Source of the DNA: Gilliamella sp. Pas-s25
Lineage (GTDB): Bacteria > Pseudomonadota > Gammaproteobacteria > Enterobacterales > Orbaceae
Assembly (NCBI RefSeq): GCF_009795885.1
Contig: NZ_WTEV01000023.1
Span: 1-44,829 of the forward strand
DNA length: 44,829 nt
Direction of reading: 5' to 3'
This document shows, one piece after another, positions 44,276-44,829 of the stretch. The notes under the pieces are model-generated. The model ran no database searches. It was not told the DNA's origin and was given only the letters and a program-made list of their open reading frames with translations. The position numbers and the translations under genes are program-made. Numbering within the stretch: position 1 is the stretch's first letter; the number at the start of each line of letters is the position of its first letter.

Positions 44276-44662
44276 TTAAAGATCGATAAATGGGAATGTT
44301 TCCCTGAACAATTTTTCGATTTCTGGGTGTTTTTTTAAGGCTTCTAATGCTTGTTCTTCATTAAAAGGTACATCGTCTTGAGACAATTTTTCCCCTCTTT
44401 TTACCGCTATGCCATAAACAGCCTTTATTTGCGCTTTTGTGCACTTCCAGTAAGGAATAAATCCGATTAAGCGTTCTAACTCAGTAATTATTCCTTTAAA
44501 ATCAATTACATCAAAAATATAATCGGGTAAATCACTTACTTCATTTTCGCCAATGACCTTTTCTGCCCAACGATTGACCTCATCCATATTGATAACGCCA
44601 CATAGTAAACAATAATATACAAAACCAATAGTCTGCTCATTGCCCTTTACTAATTTTAACAT
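44276..44662 (-). CDS. Immunity protein for the WHH nuclease toxin
   Basis: 128 residues beginning 2 nt after the WHH toxin stop, with AGGGG 8 nt before the ATG. VNRWAEKVIGENEVSDLPDY, LERLIGFIPYWKCTKAQIKA and the helical C-terminus are shared with 43591-43977. Role follows from direct coupling to the toxin; the family is not one I can name. It is the better candidate of the pair for a working antidote because its toxin frame is intact as far as visible. Confidence 0.75.
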   Translation of the reverse strand: MLKLVKGNEQTIGFVYYCLLCGVINMDEVNRWAEKVIGENEVSDLPDYIFDVIDFKGIITELERLIGFIPYWKCTKAQIKAVYGIAVKRGEKLSQDDVPFNEEQALEALKKHPEIEKLFRETFPFIDL

Positions 44663-44664
44663 AT

Positions 44665-44829
44665 TTATTTCCCCTTAGATAATGCTTCGCCACCTATATG
44701 GCCTGTTTGTAAATGCTTGCTCTCTGGAACCAGTTGCATTCTAGCGCGATGTTGATGATGATGCCAAGTATAACCAGGTATTTTAGGTTTACCGGCATTA
44801 ATTGCGTTTAACTGCTCTGGTGTAAATAT
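44665..44829 (-). CDS. Rhs-type WHH nuclease toxin, C-terminal part (runs off the window)
   Basis: 54 residues are visible before the TAA. PGYTWHHHQHRARMQLVPES then KHLQTGHIGG is the full WHH signature of the HNH/Endonuclease VII superfamily (Trp-His-His, then MQLV, His and GHxGG). The frame is open to the window edge. Placement beside Rhs scraps and an immunity gene suggests an Rhs tip, but the core is outside the window, so whether it belongs to an intact rhs cannot be seen. Confidence 0.85.
   Translation of the reverse strand: MFTPEQLNAINAGKPKIPGYTWHHHQHRARMQLVPESKHLQTGHIGGEALSKGK

Overview
The window is AT-rich chromosomal DNA from a gammaproteobacterium. Gene content and order (a complete type VI secretion system, T6SS, with FHA, VasI and VasL accessories and recombining Rhs toxins) resemble low-GC host-associated bacteria such as the Orbaceae (Gilliamella and relatives). 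That assignment is inferred from general knowledge; no rRNA or tRNA gene is present to confirm it.

Layout. (1) Positions 1-7750, minus strand: a tandem array of displaced (orphan) rhs 3' ends. Each has a piece of Rhs core, a toxin domain, its immunity gene and a near-identical spacer of about 260 bp. One orphan PD-(D/E)XK-like nuclease cassette and three AHH-nuclease/Imm11-like cassettes lie downstream of the intact rhs and its immunity gene. Two core fragments carry the same 77-bp insertion made of four hairpins. (2) 7753-13681, minus: an intact 1666-residue Rhs effector, its DUF4123 adaptor and a 44-codon ORF that overlaps the adaptor start. (3) 14207-20547: a plus-strand block with a putative lipoprotein, a second TssF, VgrG and Hcp, plus PAAR on the minus strand. 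(4) 20625-39402, minus: the T6SS operon tssB-tssC-tssE-tssF-tssG-fha-tssJ-tssK-tssL-tssH-vasI-tssA-tssM-vasL. With hcp and vgrG, all 13 core components are present. (5) 39734-44829, minus: a second graveyard of Rhs and toxin scraps with at least seven immunity-like genes. They include a macrodomain gene broken by one TGA at a conserved Trp position, an IS3-family transposase remnant, a complete unrecognised toxin domain, and a duplicated immunity module belonging to a WHH nuclease.

How the parts fit. The operon builds the contractile sheath, baseplate and membrane complex. Hcp, VgrG and PAAR form the tube and tip. The DUF4123 adaptor probably docks the PAAR-less Rhs onto VgrG, Rhs releases its C-terminal nuclease after the DPLGL motif, and the adjacent immunity gene protects the cell. 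The flanking arrays look like a record of earlier toxins whose immunity genes were kept. They may also supply toxin tips by recombination through the shared Rhs core and spacer repeats.
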